From contig NZ_BPIK01000001.1 of the NCBI RefSeq assembly GCF_026004075.1, forward strand, positions 1,652,041 to 1,716,040: a stretch of 64,000 nt of DNA, read 5' to 3'. The notes below the pieces were generated by a model. The model did not search any database. It was not told the DNA's origin and saw only the letters and a list, made by a program, of their open reading frames with translations. This document shows positions 25,868 through 34,563 of the stretch, piece after piece. The DNA is from Meiothermus sp. GTDB taxonomy: Bacteria; Deinococcota; Deinococci; Deinococcales; Thermaceae. The first letter of the stretch is position 1. Each line of letters starts with the position of its first letter. The translations under genes and the position numbers were made by a program.

Positions 25868-26950
25868 CTAAATCTCCTGATAGGTGGCGCTCAGGTTGAA
25901 GTTAGCCACCTGCGTGGGGGTCAACGTTTGGTCGGCAGGGGGGGCAGTTAGGGCCACGTCCAGGACATTAGCCACAAACAGCGCCTCGACCAGAGCCGAT
26001 CGATATACGATTGCCCCGATGGGAAGGCTTTGTTGGAAAGCAGCTAGTCGGGAAGCAACCTCGGCCTGCACCTGGGTGAGGAAGCCGGCCTTCAGGCGGA
26101 TGGTGGCGGTTATGGCAATGTTCACCTGGGTGGCGGCATAGACCTGCACGTTTGCCGTCACGGGTTTGCGCTGTTGGATGTATGCATCCGCAGCCGCCAC
26201 AGCCCCCGACCCCAGGCCGCCCTCCCCCCAGACCACCACGTCCACCGTGCCCTGACCGCGTGGGTTGTTGTCCAGCACCCGCACCTTGGTAATCGATGGG
26301 GTGCTGGACAGCGCCCAGCTTTCATAGGCGGCCCGGGTGGCACCATAACCCAGCTCGCCCCAGCGCAGGCGGCAGCGCTCCCGAAAGGCGGCGTCGCTCT
26401 CTTTATCAATGGCTGCTTCCAGCACCGCCGTGTTCACAATGGTTACGCCTGGTAGTGGGGTAAACATGATCGTGCCCGAGCCTAATGGCAGGTTGTAGGC
26501 AGCGCCAGGACTTTCGGCCCGGAACTCCAGATCCAGCGTGCCGCCCAGGGGGAGGGTGCCGCCGTCCAGGTTGTTAAAGCGCAATCCGGCGGCATTGCCC
26601 ACCCAAAGCTGGCCGGGCTGGATGCTGTAGGGGCCAAACCCGGCCTGGGCGGTGAGCCGGAAGGTTTGCCGGGCAAAGGTGGCTTGCTTGCGGGCCAAAG
26701 CATAGGCGCTCTGGCCCAGCAAATCCAGGTAATCCCCGGTCGCAGTGTCCAGAAATCCGCCCCTGGCAATCTCCAGGCGGAGGGCCTCGAGGTCGGCCAG
26801 TCCTGCCGCCTGGAGCTCCACCAGGGTGCGCTGCACGCTGCCCTCGATCCAGTCGGTGGGTGGGTAGCCCTTGGCCTGGAGGAAGGAAATCAGCGCCGCC
26901 ATCACCTGGTCGCGGGTGCGAGGCTGCAAAAGCTGTTGCAGGCTAGGCAC
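25868..26950 (-). CDS. Baseplate J-like protein (Mu gp47)
   Basis: A 360-aa protein typical of baseplate wedge J proteins: N-terminal helical part with GGFLDTATGDYLDLLGQSAY, central beta domain (RFNNLDGGTLPLGG) and the diagnostic ESDAAFRERCRLRWGELGYG, followed by VRVLDNNPRGQGTVDVVVWG. It overlaps the gp46-like gene by 8 bp. Confidence 0.92.
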   Translation of the reverse strand: MPSLQQLLQPRTRDQVMAALISFLQAKGYPPTDWIEGSVQRTLVELQAAGLADLEALRLEIARGGFLDTATGDYLDLLGQSAYALARKQATFARQTFRLTAQAGFGPYSIQPGQLWVGNAAGLRFNNLDGGTLPLGGTLDLEFRAESPGAAYNLPLGSGTIMFTPLPGVTIVNTAVLEAAIDKESDAAFRERCRLRWGELGYGATRAAYESWALSSTPSITKVRVLDNNPRGQGTVDVVVWGEGGLGSGAVAAADAYIQQRKPVTANVQVYAATQVNIAITATIRLKAGFLTQVQAEVASRLAAFQQSLPIGAIVYRSALVEALFVANVLDVALTAPPADQTLTPTQVANFNLSATYQEI

Positions 26951-27317
26951 GCAGCACCTCCACGCTCAGGTCGCTGATGCGCACCACCAGACTGAACGGG
27001 CCTTCCTCGGTCTGCAGCTCGATGTCCAGATCGAGCTGGTTCCACTGCGGCTGGCTGGCGGTGACCTCGGCGCTCAAGATGCGGGGGTCGGCCTCGAGGG
27101 CGTTCGTTGCCCGCACCTCGATCTCAAAGAGGGTCTCGGGGGTGATCTCGCGGTTCAGGAATTGCTTGAGGTCGAGCCGGTACTCGGGGGCATAGAAGAG
27201 GCTGCCCGGCGCAGTTATCAGGCAGCGGGCCGCCGCCTCGGCCAGGTTGTCCAATCCGCTTTTGAGCGTCCAGGATAAATCGGGAAACACCGCTAGGTCG
27301 GTTCCGAAGTCGGGCAT
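26943..27317 (-). CDS. Baseplate wedge protein, gp25/W-like (Mu gp46)
   Basis: 124 aa from the ATG at 27317, which overlaps the previous stop (TAATG). LDLKQFLNREITPETLFEIE and LDIELQTEEGPFSLVVRI match the gp25-like lysozyme-fold wedge protein of contractile tails. The longer ORF from 27533 is another frame of the upstream gene. Confidence 0.85.
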   Translation of the reverse strand: MPDFGTDLAVFPDLSWTLKSGLDNLAEAAARCLITAPGSLFYAPEYRLDLKQFLNREITPETLFEIEVRATNALEADPRILSAEVTASQPQWNQLDLDIELQTEEGPFSLVVRISDLSVEVLRA

Positions 27318-27793
27318 TATTGTACCCCCCGCACTTTGGTAGAGCCCCCCGCCTGCACGGTGCCGGTGGTGGGCACCATTGCGATAGGAGTGGTGTTGAA
27401 CATAAACGTTAGCGGCTGGCCCTGCAGCAGCACGTTCGAGCCTCCCGCACCCCCCAGTTCCACCAACGGCGCGTCCACCGTCACCTGGACACTGGCCGTC
27501 AGTCGCACTTCCCGGAGTCCCTCGCCCCGCCACAGGTCGCAGTAGCGCAGCTCGGGGTCGCCCTGGTGGAAGCCCACCAGCACCCGCGATCCCGGCGCTA
27601 CCTTTACGGTTACCCCCGGCAGGCCCAGCCAGATTGGCACCCGGGTCAGGGCACCCAGGCGGGGGTCGTCTACCTGCACATCCACGTGCATGTCTTCGTA
27701 ATCTTTGAGCACGCTGCCGGGATACAGGGCCAGGTAGTCCAGGTGGGCTGGGCGGGCCAGCCGCTTGATGGCTTTGGTCAGTCGTTCTTGCAT
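27317..27793 (-). CDS. Baseplate spike protein (Mu gp45/V-like)
   Basis: A 158-aa protein with an OB-like N-terminal part (DYEDMHVDVQVDDPRLGALT, PIWLGLPGVTVKVAPGSRVL) and a C-terminal beta repeat region (VTVDAPLVELGG), as in the membrane-piercing spike of Mu and P2. Position between hub and wedge genes agrees. Confidence 0.85.
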   Translation of the reverse strand: MQERLTKAIKRLARPAHLDYLALYPGSVLKDYEDMHVDVQVDDPRLGALTRVPIWLGLPGVTVKVAPGSRVLVGFHQGDPELRYCDLWRGEGLREVRLTASVQVTVDAPLVELGGAGGSNVLLQGQPLTFMFNTTPIAMVPTTGTVQAGGSTKVRGVQ

Positions 27794-28462
27794 CTAGTCT
27801 CCCGTGTAGATCGCAGTACGCAGCTTTAATCCAATCTGATGAATCACCCGCTCCACCCGGCCAATCTCCCGCGTCTGGCCTTCCCAGAGGCCTTTGAGCA
27901 TGACCCCGGGCCGGAGCGCGGGCATTGGTAGCAGCGAAAACCAGCCTCGCTGGGGGGCGGCCTCGGCGACCACCGCGCCCTCGGGCCCCTGGGGCCAGGT
28001 CTCGCTCCCCGCCCAGGTCGTACCGTCGGGCAGCACCCGCCAGCTTCGGGTCGGCAGGCGCTCCATGACCGCCTGCAGGGACTCGTAGGCCGGGCCGCCC
28101 CGGCGAACCCAGCGCACAAAAACGGTGGGCAGATCCAGTTCTCCTGGCTGCTCACCGGCCTCGGTGAGCAAGTCCCGCACTATCAGCGACGCTGGAACCC
28201 CCTGGTAGTCTTTCGGGGGAAGATTTTTTGATAGCCCATCGTAGCCGCCGATTAGAAAAACCTCGGTCGCGCCTGCGCTCGGACCGCTGCGCCGTACAGT
28301 GGTACGGTAGGTGGTGCCATCCTCGAAGCGCAGGGTTACCGCCTCACCGGGGGCCAGTCCCACCTCCTCCCCCAGCCGCAGCTCGGCCAGTGGGCGGCCT
28401 GTGCGCGGAACCACAACAATGCCGCTGCTGACGGGGATATTGTTGGCGGTCAGGTAGCTCAT
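27794..28462 (-). CDS. Baseplate hub protein (Mu gp44/P-like)
   Basis: A 222-aa protein at the position of Mu P. It has VIVRDLLTEAGE-like architecture (SLIVRDLLTEAGEQPG), AYESLQAVMERLPTRSWRVL and GVMLKGLWEGQTREIGRVER, consistent with a reduced gpD/P-like hub. Shorter than Mu P (about 380 aa), so the assignment rests partly on gene order. Confidence 0.7.
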   Translation of the reverse strand: MSYLTANNIPVSSGIVVVPRTGRPLAELRLGEEVGLAPGEAVTLRFEDGTTYRTTVRRSGPSAGATEVFLIGGYDGLSKNLPPKDYQGVPASLIVRDLLTEAGEQPGELDLPTVFVRWVRRGGPAYESLQAVMERLPTRSWRVLPDGTTWAGSETWPQGPEGAVVAEAAPQRGWFSLLPMPALRPGVMLKGLWEGQTREIGRVERVIHQIGLKLRTAIYTGD

Positions 28463-29037
28463 GGCTGCACCCCCCGCGCGCTGGGCGGGTTGGCCTGGGC
28501 CCGCTGCTGGGAAGTGGGGGTACCGTCCCGGTCGGCCCCCCCGGTGTCGGTATCGCTCCCCTGCCCGCCCTTCTTGCCAATCTGAGTGGCCTCAACCTTC
28601 ACCTTCTTGTAGCTGGGCCGCCACTCCCGCATCTGCAGGGTGGCCGTCCAGCCCCGCACAGGGTCATAGGGCGGCTCCTCGATGCTGAAAATGTACAGGT
28701 GGGTAATGCCATGCCGCCGCAGGGTGGGGTGTACCGGCTGGTACACCTCAGGAGCCTTCTGTTCCTTGCCTTTGGGGCGAAAGAGCTGGATCAGCCGTTG
28801 GAGTTTGGTGAACTCGCTCTCCTTCCAGACCCGGATCTCCACCGTGACCTCGGCATAGTCGTAGCCGAGGTAGGTGTACTCGAGCCCCTTCTTAGGGATT
28901 TCAGCAGTTTCTTCTTTCAAGGTGCGGCGCACCGATACCTGCACGACGCCCTGAATCTCGTTCTGGCCCCGGGCCTGGGGTTTGATGGCAAAGCGCTGGC
29001 CACCAGGCCCCACAAATATGATCTGGTCGCGCTCCAT
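28459..29037 (-). CDS. Tail protein at the Mu N position
   Basis: 192 aa from the ATG at 29037 (4-bp overlap with the tape-measure stop). The first 145 residues are mixed beta structure (EYTYLGYDYAEVTVEIRVW, LRRHGITHLYIFSIEE); the end is a Ser/Thr/Gly-rich tail. It lies where Mu has gp43 (N, about 490 aa) but is much smaller and I do not recognise the family. Probably a baseplate hub adaptor between tape measure and hub. Confidence 0.55.
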   Translation of the reverse strand: MERDQIIFVGPGGQRFAIKPQARGQNEIQGVVQVSVRRTLKEETAEIPKKGLEYTYLGYDYAEVTVEIRVWKESEFTKLQRLIQLFRPKGKEQKAPEVYQPVHPTLRRHGITHLYIFSIEEPPYDPVRGWTATLQMREWRPSYKKVKVEATQIGKKGGQGSDTDTGGADRDGTPTSQQRAQANPPSARGVQP

Positions 29038-31130
29038 CAGGCTCCCTCCTCGATAGCGGCCCGCTCGAGAGCCTCCAGAATAGCCTCCACCACGAGCGCC
29101 TTCGCCTCCTGGGGGGTCTGGGCCTGCTGCAGCACGATACTGCCGATGTGAACGTGCAACTCTCGGGTAGCAGTGGCAGCAGCCGCCCCCGCGCCAGCGG
29201 CAATGGCCGCCACCGGCATCTGGGGCGCTGCCGGTATGGCCGCCGTGGCCAGGGCCAGTCCGGCGCCGGCTACCGCCCCGCGCATGGCCAGCAGGCCGCG
29301 CTGCAGCCCCGCTCCGCCCTGCTCCCCGATGCGGGCCAGGGCCCGGCTGGGGGAGCGCACCTCGAGGCCCTCCCGGGCCCCGCCTACTGCCTGCACAGCC
29401 AGCCCCTTGGCTGCCTCCCAGATTTTGCCGGGCGCGGCCTTGAGGCCGTTCCACAGGCCGGTAATGGCGTTGCGGCCAATCTCCAGCATCAGCCCCGGCA
29501 GGTTGGCCAGGGCGCTGCGGATGGTCTCGGGCAACCCTTTAGCCCAGACAATCAGCTCCCCGCCCTTGGTGATGATGGCCTGCCATACGCCATTCACGCC
29601 GTCGCGGAACCAGCCCAGGCGCTTGTAGGCCACCACCACGGCAGCCACCAAACCCCCTACCAGGGCGATCACCCAGCCCACCGGCCCCATCGCCAGCAGC
29701 CAGCCGCCCGCCATGCGGGCTGCGGTGGCCACCCAGACCAGGCCCAGGCGCAGTAGGGTGCCCGCCAGGCCGAAGGTCAGGGAGTTGAGCAGGCGGAACC
29801 CGGTAGTGAGCACCAGTAGGGTGCCCACCAGGGCCAGCCCCCCGGCGTTGGTTCCAGCCAGGCCGGCCTGGTTGGCCGAGAACCCCCTGGCCAGGCCGCC
29901 CAGCAGCGCAATGCCCGGCTCCAACGCCTTCCACACCCCCTGCAGCGCGCCCAGCCCGGCCTGCACCCCCGTCCAGAACTGCCGGGCATACCCCAGGGCC
30001 AGCGGGAAATACTGCCGGGCTTTCTGCGCCAGCAGGGCGGCCCGGTCGAGGAAGCCCAGGATGGCCTCCCCCGCCTTTTTCGGCTCGGTGGCGCTGGCCA
30101 GCGGCCCGAACACCGCCTGCATCAGCCGGGCCAGGCTGGCCTGGAAGCGGCGGGCGATGGCGGCGCCGGGACCCTGGCTGAAGTCGGTCAGGGCGGCCAG
30201 GTTGCCGAGCATTTGCTTGAAGGGCTTGAGCGGCCCGCCGTCGCCCACGTCCATCTGGCTGAAGAGCTCGAAGGGGCGGCTCTTGAGCGTGGAGATCAGG
30301 CCGAAGATGCTGGTGCTCTGCTCCTCCATCAGCCCGCCGAAGCGCTTCTGGATGATCTGGCGCACCGCCAGCATGGCCTTGTTGACCGTGCCCACGTAGC
30401 TCCCGCTCTTGTCGAACCTGAGCCCCTGGGCCTCCAGCAGCTCCCGGCTGATGCCCAGCTCCCGCAGCCGCTCGAAGGCCTCGCCGAAGTTGCCCGAGCG
30501 CAGCCGGGTCAGGGGGCTGATGGCGTCCTCCAGCCGAACCCCCATCGCCGAGGCCAGGTCGCCGGCGTCCTTGAGCAGCCCTTGCAGGTTCTTGACGCTC
30601 ACCCCGGCGGCCAGCAGTTGCTTGCCGCCGGCCAGCACTTCCTGGGTCTCGAAGGGGGTTGCCGCTGCAAACTTCGACAGCATGGCATAGGTTTCCTTGG
30701 CCAGGCGCCCGGCATCCGCCCCGAACTGGGGCCGCAGCATCACCCGCAGGCTGATGAGCTGCTGCTCCTTGAAGCCGAGGGCGTCAAACACGCTCTTGGT
30801 GGCCAGCCCCGCGGCCCCGGCGATGAGCAGGTTGGGCAGGCTGGTCAGGCGGCCAATCAGGCCGCTCAAGGATTTGTAGGCGTTCTGGGCCTGGGTACGG
30901 ATGCTGCCCAGATGGCGGCTGGCCGCCCCCACCGCCACCAGGGCCCCCACCAGGCGGCGGGCGGCAGCGGTGGAAATCCCAAAGCTGCCGGCGATGGCCC
31001 GCGCTGCGGCTGTGCTGTCCCGCCCGGAGCCCTGAAGTTGGGTGCGAATGCGGCCCAGGCCCGCCGTCATGGCCCGCGACTGGGTCACGAGGTTGTTGCG
31101 CAGGCCGAAAAACCAGGTCAGGCGCCTCAT
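29037..31130 (-). CDS. Tape measure protein (Mu gp42-like)
   Basis: A 697-aa protein, longest in the tail module, directly after the tail assembly chaperone frameshift region. The N-terminal TMP domain has FDALGFKEQQLISLRVML, FAAATPFETQEVLAGGKQLL and GDLASAMGVRLEDAI. Three hydrophobic stretches around 430-520 (GWLLAMGPVGWVIALVGGLVA) fit membrane insertion during DNA ejection. It sets tail length. Confidence 0.9.
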   Translation of the reverse strand: MRRLTWFFGLRNNLVTQSRAMTAGLGRIRTQLQGSGRDSTAAARAIAGSFGISTAAARRLVGALVAVGAASRHLGSIRTQAQNAYKSLSGLIGRLTSLPNLLIAGAAGLATKSVFDALGFKEQQLISLRVMLRPQFGADAGRLAKETYAMLSKFAAATPFETQEVLAGGKQLLAAGVSVKNLQGLLKDAGDLASAMGVRLEDAISPLTRLRSGNFGEAFERLRELGISRELLEAQGLRFDKSGSYVGTVNKAMLAVRQIIQKRFGGLMEEQSTSIFGLISTLKSRPFELFSQMDVGDGGPLKPFKQMLGNLAALTDFSQGPGAAIARRFQASLARLMQAVFGPLASATEPKKAGEAILGFLDRAALLAQKARQYFPLALGYARQFWTGVQAGLGALQGVWKALEPGIALLGGLARGFSANQAGLAGTNAGGLALVGTLLVLTTGFRLLNSLTFGLAGTLLRLGLVWVATAARMAGGWLLAMGPVGWVIALVGGLVAAVVVAYKRLGWFRDGVNGVWQAIITKGGELIVWAKGLPETIRSALANLPGLMLEIGRNAITGLWNGLKAAPGKIWEAAKGLAVQAVGGAREGLEVRSPSRALARIGEQGGAGLQRGLLAMRGAVAGAGLALATAAIPAAPQMPVAAIAAGAGAAAATATRELHVHIGSIVLQQAQTPQEAKALVVEAILEALERAAIEEGA

Positions 31131-31290
31131 GGTTTCTCCTCAAAGTGGCTCAGCAGCACCGCCGCCTCCAGCGCGGCCCCGGCCAGGGCCTCGGGAGAGT
31201 CTTCTCCCCGCCGGTAGGCCAGCAGGAGCTGGCCCGCAAACAGGGGCCGGTCGCGGTGCTTCAGGGCCTCATTCAGCAGGTCGGCGGATT
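31127..31290 (-). CDS. Frameshift extension of tail assembly chaperone (gpGT-like)
   Basis: After the chaperone stop an overlapping frame without a start codon encodes KSADLLNEALKHRDRPL, then FAGQLLLAYRRGEDSPEALA and ends FEEKP with a TGA overlapping the tape-measure ATG. Relative to the upstream gene it is in the +1 (equivalently -2) frame, and the overlap reaches back to about 31290. Phage Mu is known to use a -2 shift at the equivalent place. Product: fusion spanning 31658 to 31127. Confidence 0.65.
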
Positions 31291-31658
31291 TGTTGAAGGA
31301 ACTCCGTCTCGGCCATCTGGGCGATGGCCGCCAAGTCCTGGCTGATAACGTCGGCCAGGCCGGGGTAGTCCTCCAACATCTGCTCGAACTCGGTCTTCTC
31401 GGGATACACCAGCGCCGCCTTGGCGTACTTCTCGCCGATGGCGTAGGTGTCCAGGGCCAGCTTCTGGCCGCTGGCGGCCTTGTCCAGGTCGGCCCGCATC
31501 AGCCGGTATTCGCCCTTGGAGAGCGGGCGAAACACCAGCGCACGGCCCTGGCGCACCAGGGCAAACAAGCGGTCGCCGTGCGATTCAATCAGCCTGGTAA
31601 TGGTGGTGGGGGGCAAAAGGCCCTCGAGGTCGTCCGTCAAAATTTCGGGCTTTCCCAT
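31269..31658 (-). CDS. Tail assembly chaperone (Mu gp41-like)
   Basis: 129 aa from the ATG at 31658 (GAGG 7 bp upstream); an ATG four codons upstream is less likely. GDRLFALVRQGRALVFRPLS and FEQMLEDYPGLADVISQDL fit the G-type tail chaperone that coats the tape measure. Gene order between tail tube and tape measure supports this. Confidence 0.75.
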   Translation of the reverse strand: MGKPEILTDDLEGLLPPTTITRLIESHGDRLFALVRQGRALVFRPLSKGEYRLMRADLDKAASGQKLALDTYAIGEKYAKAALVYPEKTEFEQMLEDYPGLADVISQDLAAIAQMAETEFLQQIRRPAE

Positions 31659-31714
31659 GTTATGCCTCAAAAAGGTTCCGGCCCCGCCAGGGGCAGGGCC
31701 GGCTCAAAGCAATA

Positions 31715-32146
31715 TCAGAAAGTGGCCAGGTCGCCGGGCACCACGTCCAGCGCCTTGCAGGTCAGCTCGGCCATCAGGGCCTCCGCGCCAGGGGTAGCCG
31801 AAAGGGCATCGTTCAGGATGCGCAGGTCGTTAAGCTTGTCGATGATGACGTTTTCGTCGGTATCCACGAAGGTGACCACCGCGTTGAAGGATTTGCGCTT
31901 GTACTTGGCCCCCAACTTGGCGCGGAACTGGTGCCACTGATCCACCGGCATCTTGATGGTCACATCCGCCGGGGCCATCTGGCCGGGGGTGCGGCCCACC
32001 GGCTTGCCCCCGGCGTAGATGTACTCCTCCGAAACCTCGCCGGTGTTGTATTCCAGCTCGACGTTCACCGGGATGCGCTCCCCGTCCAGGTCGAGCTGGA
32101 TGCTGGAGTTGTCGTAGACCTTGCCGTTGCGTACGGTAATCGCCAC
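31715..32146 (-). CDS. Tail tube protein (Mu M/gp40-like)
   Basis: A 143-aa protein following the sheath gene. VYDNSSIQLDLDGERIPVNV, VGRTPGQMAPADVTIKMPVD and FNAVVTFVDTDEN match contractile tail-tube proteins of Mu-like phages. Confidence 0.85.
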   Translation of the reverse strand: MAITVRNGKVYDNSSIQLDLDGERIPVNVELEYNTGEVSEEYIYAGGKPVGRTPGQMAPADVTIKMPVDQWHQFRAKLGAKYKRKSFNAVVTFVDTDENVIIDKLNDLRILNDALSATPGAEALMAELTCKALDVVPGDLATF

Positions 32147-32156
32147 GCGCCACCTC

Positions 32157-33581
32157 CTAGGCTACCGGCTGGAGCTGCGGGTTGAAGAACCGCACCTTGC
32201 CGGTGATCCGCTCGGCGTAGCCCAGCGGGACGATGCTGATGTCGTAGGGGATGGTCTTGGTGCTGAGGATGTTCTCGGCGCGGTCAATGCGCACGTACAC
32301 CGCCGGTTGGTCGGTGTTCTCGTCAATCGAGACCTTGCCGCGCAAGGCAGTGCGAACCAGCCCCTGCACGTAGGCCTCGATGCGCAGGGCCTCCCGCTCC
32401 AGGATCCGCCCGGTCTGGGCCGAGACCTGGATCTGCTCGTTGAGCCAGCGCAGCCAGGCCCGGTAGGCCATCTCGCAGGCCACGTCCATCACCTCGCGGA
32501 GCTGCACCTGCTCGTAGTCGCTGCCGGGCGGGGCGAACAGCCGGCCCCGGGTGATGTAGAAGCCGCCCTGGATGGTGCGCAAGGTGGCGAAGCGAGCCGC
32601 GTCCAGCGCCCGGGTGACCGATTCGTCCCCGTGCAGCTTGACCACCGTTTTGAGCGCCCCAGAGGCGTAGCGCCCTGGGTGCTCCTCCACCGGTCGCCCG
32701 CTGTAGCGGCCCGCAATGACCCAGGCCGAGGGCCGCTTCATCACCAGGCCGGTGATGGGGCTGACCACATCCGCGTAGCGCCCCCCGGCCCCCACCCGCA
32801 CGCTGGTGAAGCTGGAAAACGCAGCAATCAGGTTGGCGTCGGTATCGTCGGCGGTGTCCAGAATCGCGTGAATGAAGCGGGGGTTGTTGGCGTCGTTGGC
32901 CTGGGTTTCCAGGGCGGTGTTGACGCCCGCGGCCACCGTGGGGGTGGCCGCCCCCACCACGTGGATGAACCGATACGACAGCTCGGTGCGGGCAAACAGC
33001 ACGTTCAGGGCGTTGATCAGGTCGGTCAGGGTGTAGCCGGGGGCGGTGCAGGTGGCGGTATAGGTATCCCCCACCACGAAGGTGCCGTCGGTCCAGGTCA
33101 GGGTCAGGCCGGTGTCCGGGATGATGTAGACCCCCGAGACCGGCACGGCGGTCTCCGGGCTGTAGGTGTTGCCGTCATCCAGGCTGTATTCGAAAGCGGC
33201 CTGGGCCGCTGCGAGGTTGGCCGCCGCCCGCGTGATGCGCACCCGGAGCTTGTAATCGTCGCGGGGGGTGCTGCCGGTCAGGGTCAGCGTGGCGGTGCCG
33301 GTGCCGGTCTTGGTGACGGCCCCGGCGACCCCGGCCACGCTGGGATTGGCAGCCAGGCAGATCACCGCCTGGGTGCCCTCGCCAAAGGCCAGGGCGGCGG
33401 CCTCGGCCAGCTTGCCACCCACCTGTTCCTTGGCGCCCTGGGGGCTGGTCACGGTCACCAGGGTATTTGGGGCCAATACCGTGGCCACCCCAATTTTGAC
33501 GTGTACTCCCTCCCCGCTAACCGGCACCGAGCCGATGCCAAAGTCCTGGGGTTTGACCTCTACCCGGGGCAGGCCGGTCAT
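32157..33581 (-). CDS. Tail sheath protein (Mu L/gp39 position)
   Basis: A 474-aa protein immediately before the tube gene. N-terminal VEVKPQDFGIGSVPVSGEGV and C-terminal VYVRIDRAENILSTKTIPYD (the beta-hairpin handshake region) resemble sheath proteins of the DUF2586 type. An inserted domain at about 85-150 (TKTGTGTATLTLTGSTPRDD, EYSLDDGNTYSPE) looks like a surface Ig-like module. Confidence 0.8.
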   Translation of the reverse strand: MTGLPRVEVKPQDFGIGSVPVSGEGVHVKIGVATVLAPNTLVTVTSPQGAKEQVGGKLAEAAALAFGEGTQAVICLAANPSVAGVAGAVTKTGTGTATLTLTGSTPRDDYKLRVRITRAAANLAAAQAAFEYSLDDGNTYSPETAVPVSGVYIIPDTGLTLTWTDGTFVVGDTYTATCTAPGYTLTDLINALNVLFARTELSYRFIHVVGAATPTVAAGVNTALETQANDANNPRFIHAILDTADDTDANLIAAFSSFTSVRVGAGGRYADVVSPITGLVMKRPSAWVIAGRYSGRPVEEHPGRYASGALKTVVKLHGDESVTRALDAARFATLRTIQGGFYITRGRLFAPPGSDYEQVQLREVMDVACEMAYRAWLRWLNEQIQVSAQTGRILEREALRIEAYVQGLVRTALRGKVSIDENTDQPAVYVRIDRAENILSTKTIPYDISIVPLGYAERITGKVRFFNPQLQPVA

Positions 33582-33778
33582 CGCGCACCTCCGATGGGCT
33601 CATTCGCCGCCTCGGCAATACCCCGCTCAAAGGCCGCCTTGGTCAGCTCCTGGCCCACCACCCAGCGGTGCTTGGCCCGGGCTGCCGCCAGCAGCCAGTC
33701 CGGGGTGCCGGCTTCGGCGGCCAGCTCCTCCACGGTTTGCAGTTTGCGGGGTTCCGCAGTCGTGTCGTTTTTTGCCAT
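33578..33778 (-). CDS. Small protein at the Mu gp38 position
   Basis: 66 aa from the ATG at 33778 (AGGAGGAAACAC upstream). Helical (EELAAEAGTPDWLLAAARAK); ends overlapping the sheath start by 4 bp. The WLLAAARA motif with TPDW resembles small gp38-type proteins that accompany sheath genes. Function unknown. Confidence 0.65.
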   Translation of the reverse strand: MAKNDTTAEPRKLQTVEELAAEAGTPDWLLAAARAKHRWVVGQELTKAAFERGIAEAANEPIGGAR

Positions 33779-33788
33779 GTGTTTCCTC

Positions 33789-34289
33789 CTAGGGGAGCAC
33801 CTCGGTCTGGTCGAGCAGGGCCCGCTCGAGCCGCACATACACCCCCGGCTCTGCCGCCCCCACCTCCAGGAACACCCGGAAGCGGAGCTGATAGCGGCGC
33901 TTGTCGGCGGGCAGGGCCGCCGCCTGGCCGGTCTCGTCCTCGTCCCAGCCGCTGGGGAAGAGCTCCAGGGCGCTTCCGCAGATGCGCCGCAGCGCCGCCA
34001 CGCAGTCGGAAAGGATGCCCTCCACGGTGGCGTAGTCCTTGCCCCAGATGTGCAGGGTATAGCCGGCCAGCCGGGTGTAGGGGGGTTTGGGTTTGGGCTC
34101 GGGGGGTGGCTCCTGGGCCAGGGCCTCGCTCGAGATAGCCCGGCCATCCGGCGCGGTGAAGGTGTCCTGGCCCGGCACCAGCACCAGCTTGAGGGGGGCC
34201 TCGAGCTGGTTCAGGGCCTCGGGACCCAGCTCGAGCTTCACCTGCCGGGGCAGCTCGGCCTTGAGCCGCTCGAACAGGGCCTGGGTCAA
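33789..34289 (-). CDS. Mu gp37-like protein (DUF1834)
   Basis: A 166-aa protein before gp38-like and sheath genes, the Mu gp37 position. YATVEGILSDCVAALRRICG and RRYQLRFRVFLEVG fit head-tail completion proteins of the DUF1834 family. A proline-rich stretch (EPPPEPKPKPPYT) lies in the middle. Confidence 0.75.
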   Translation of the reverse strand: MTQALFERLKAELPRQVKLELGPEALNQLEAPLKLVLVPGQDTFTAPDGRAISSEALAQEPPPEPKPKPPYTRLAGYTLHIWGKDYATVEGILSDCVAALRRICGSALELFPSGWDEDETGQAAALPADKRRYQLRFRVFLEVGAAEPGVYVRLERALLDQTEVLP

Positions 34290-34290
34290 C

Positions 34291-34563
34291 CTAGCTCACC
34301 GCCTCCCGCAGGTATTTGCCGGGACGGAAGCGCACCACCGTCTTGGCGGGGATCTGAATCGCCTCCCCGCTGCCGGGCCGGGTGCCCTTGCGGGCCGCAC
34401 GGCGGGCGGTCACGAAGGTGCCAAAGCCGGTGAGCTGCACCTCCTTGCCGTCCGCCAGGGCGTATTCGATGGCCGTCAGGGCAGCCTTCAGGGCCGCCTG
34501 GGCCTGCTTCTTGCTCAGGCCGGTCTGCGCGTGGATGTGCTCGATCAGTTCGGTTCGGTTCAT
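34291..34563 (-). CDS. HU-family DNA-binding protein, phage-encoded
   Basis: A 90-aa HU: NRTELIEHIHAQTGLSKKQA, LTGFGTFVTARRAARKGTRP (the beta-arm with the conserved GFGTF and N/G-P loop) and KTVVRFRPGKYLREAV. HU and IHF bend DNA and are needed to assemble the Mu transpososome. A phage-encoded copy inside the head-tail module is unusual. Overlaps the upstream gene by 4 bp. Confidence 0.95.
   Translation of the reverse strand: MNRTELIEHIHAQTGLSKKQAQAALKAALTAIEYALADGKEVQLTGFGTFVTARRAARKGTRPGSGEAIQIPAKTVVRFRPGKYLREAVS

Noticed and set aside
32121-34433. A 770-codon plus-strand ORF (and similar long ORFs at 35704-37302, 41958-43469, 30213-31217)
   Set aside because: They lie antisense to well-recognised phage genes (sheath, capsid, portal/terminase, tape measure) and arise from high GC at third positions; their translations have no coherent domains.
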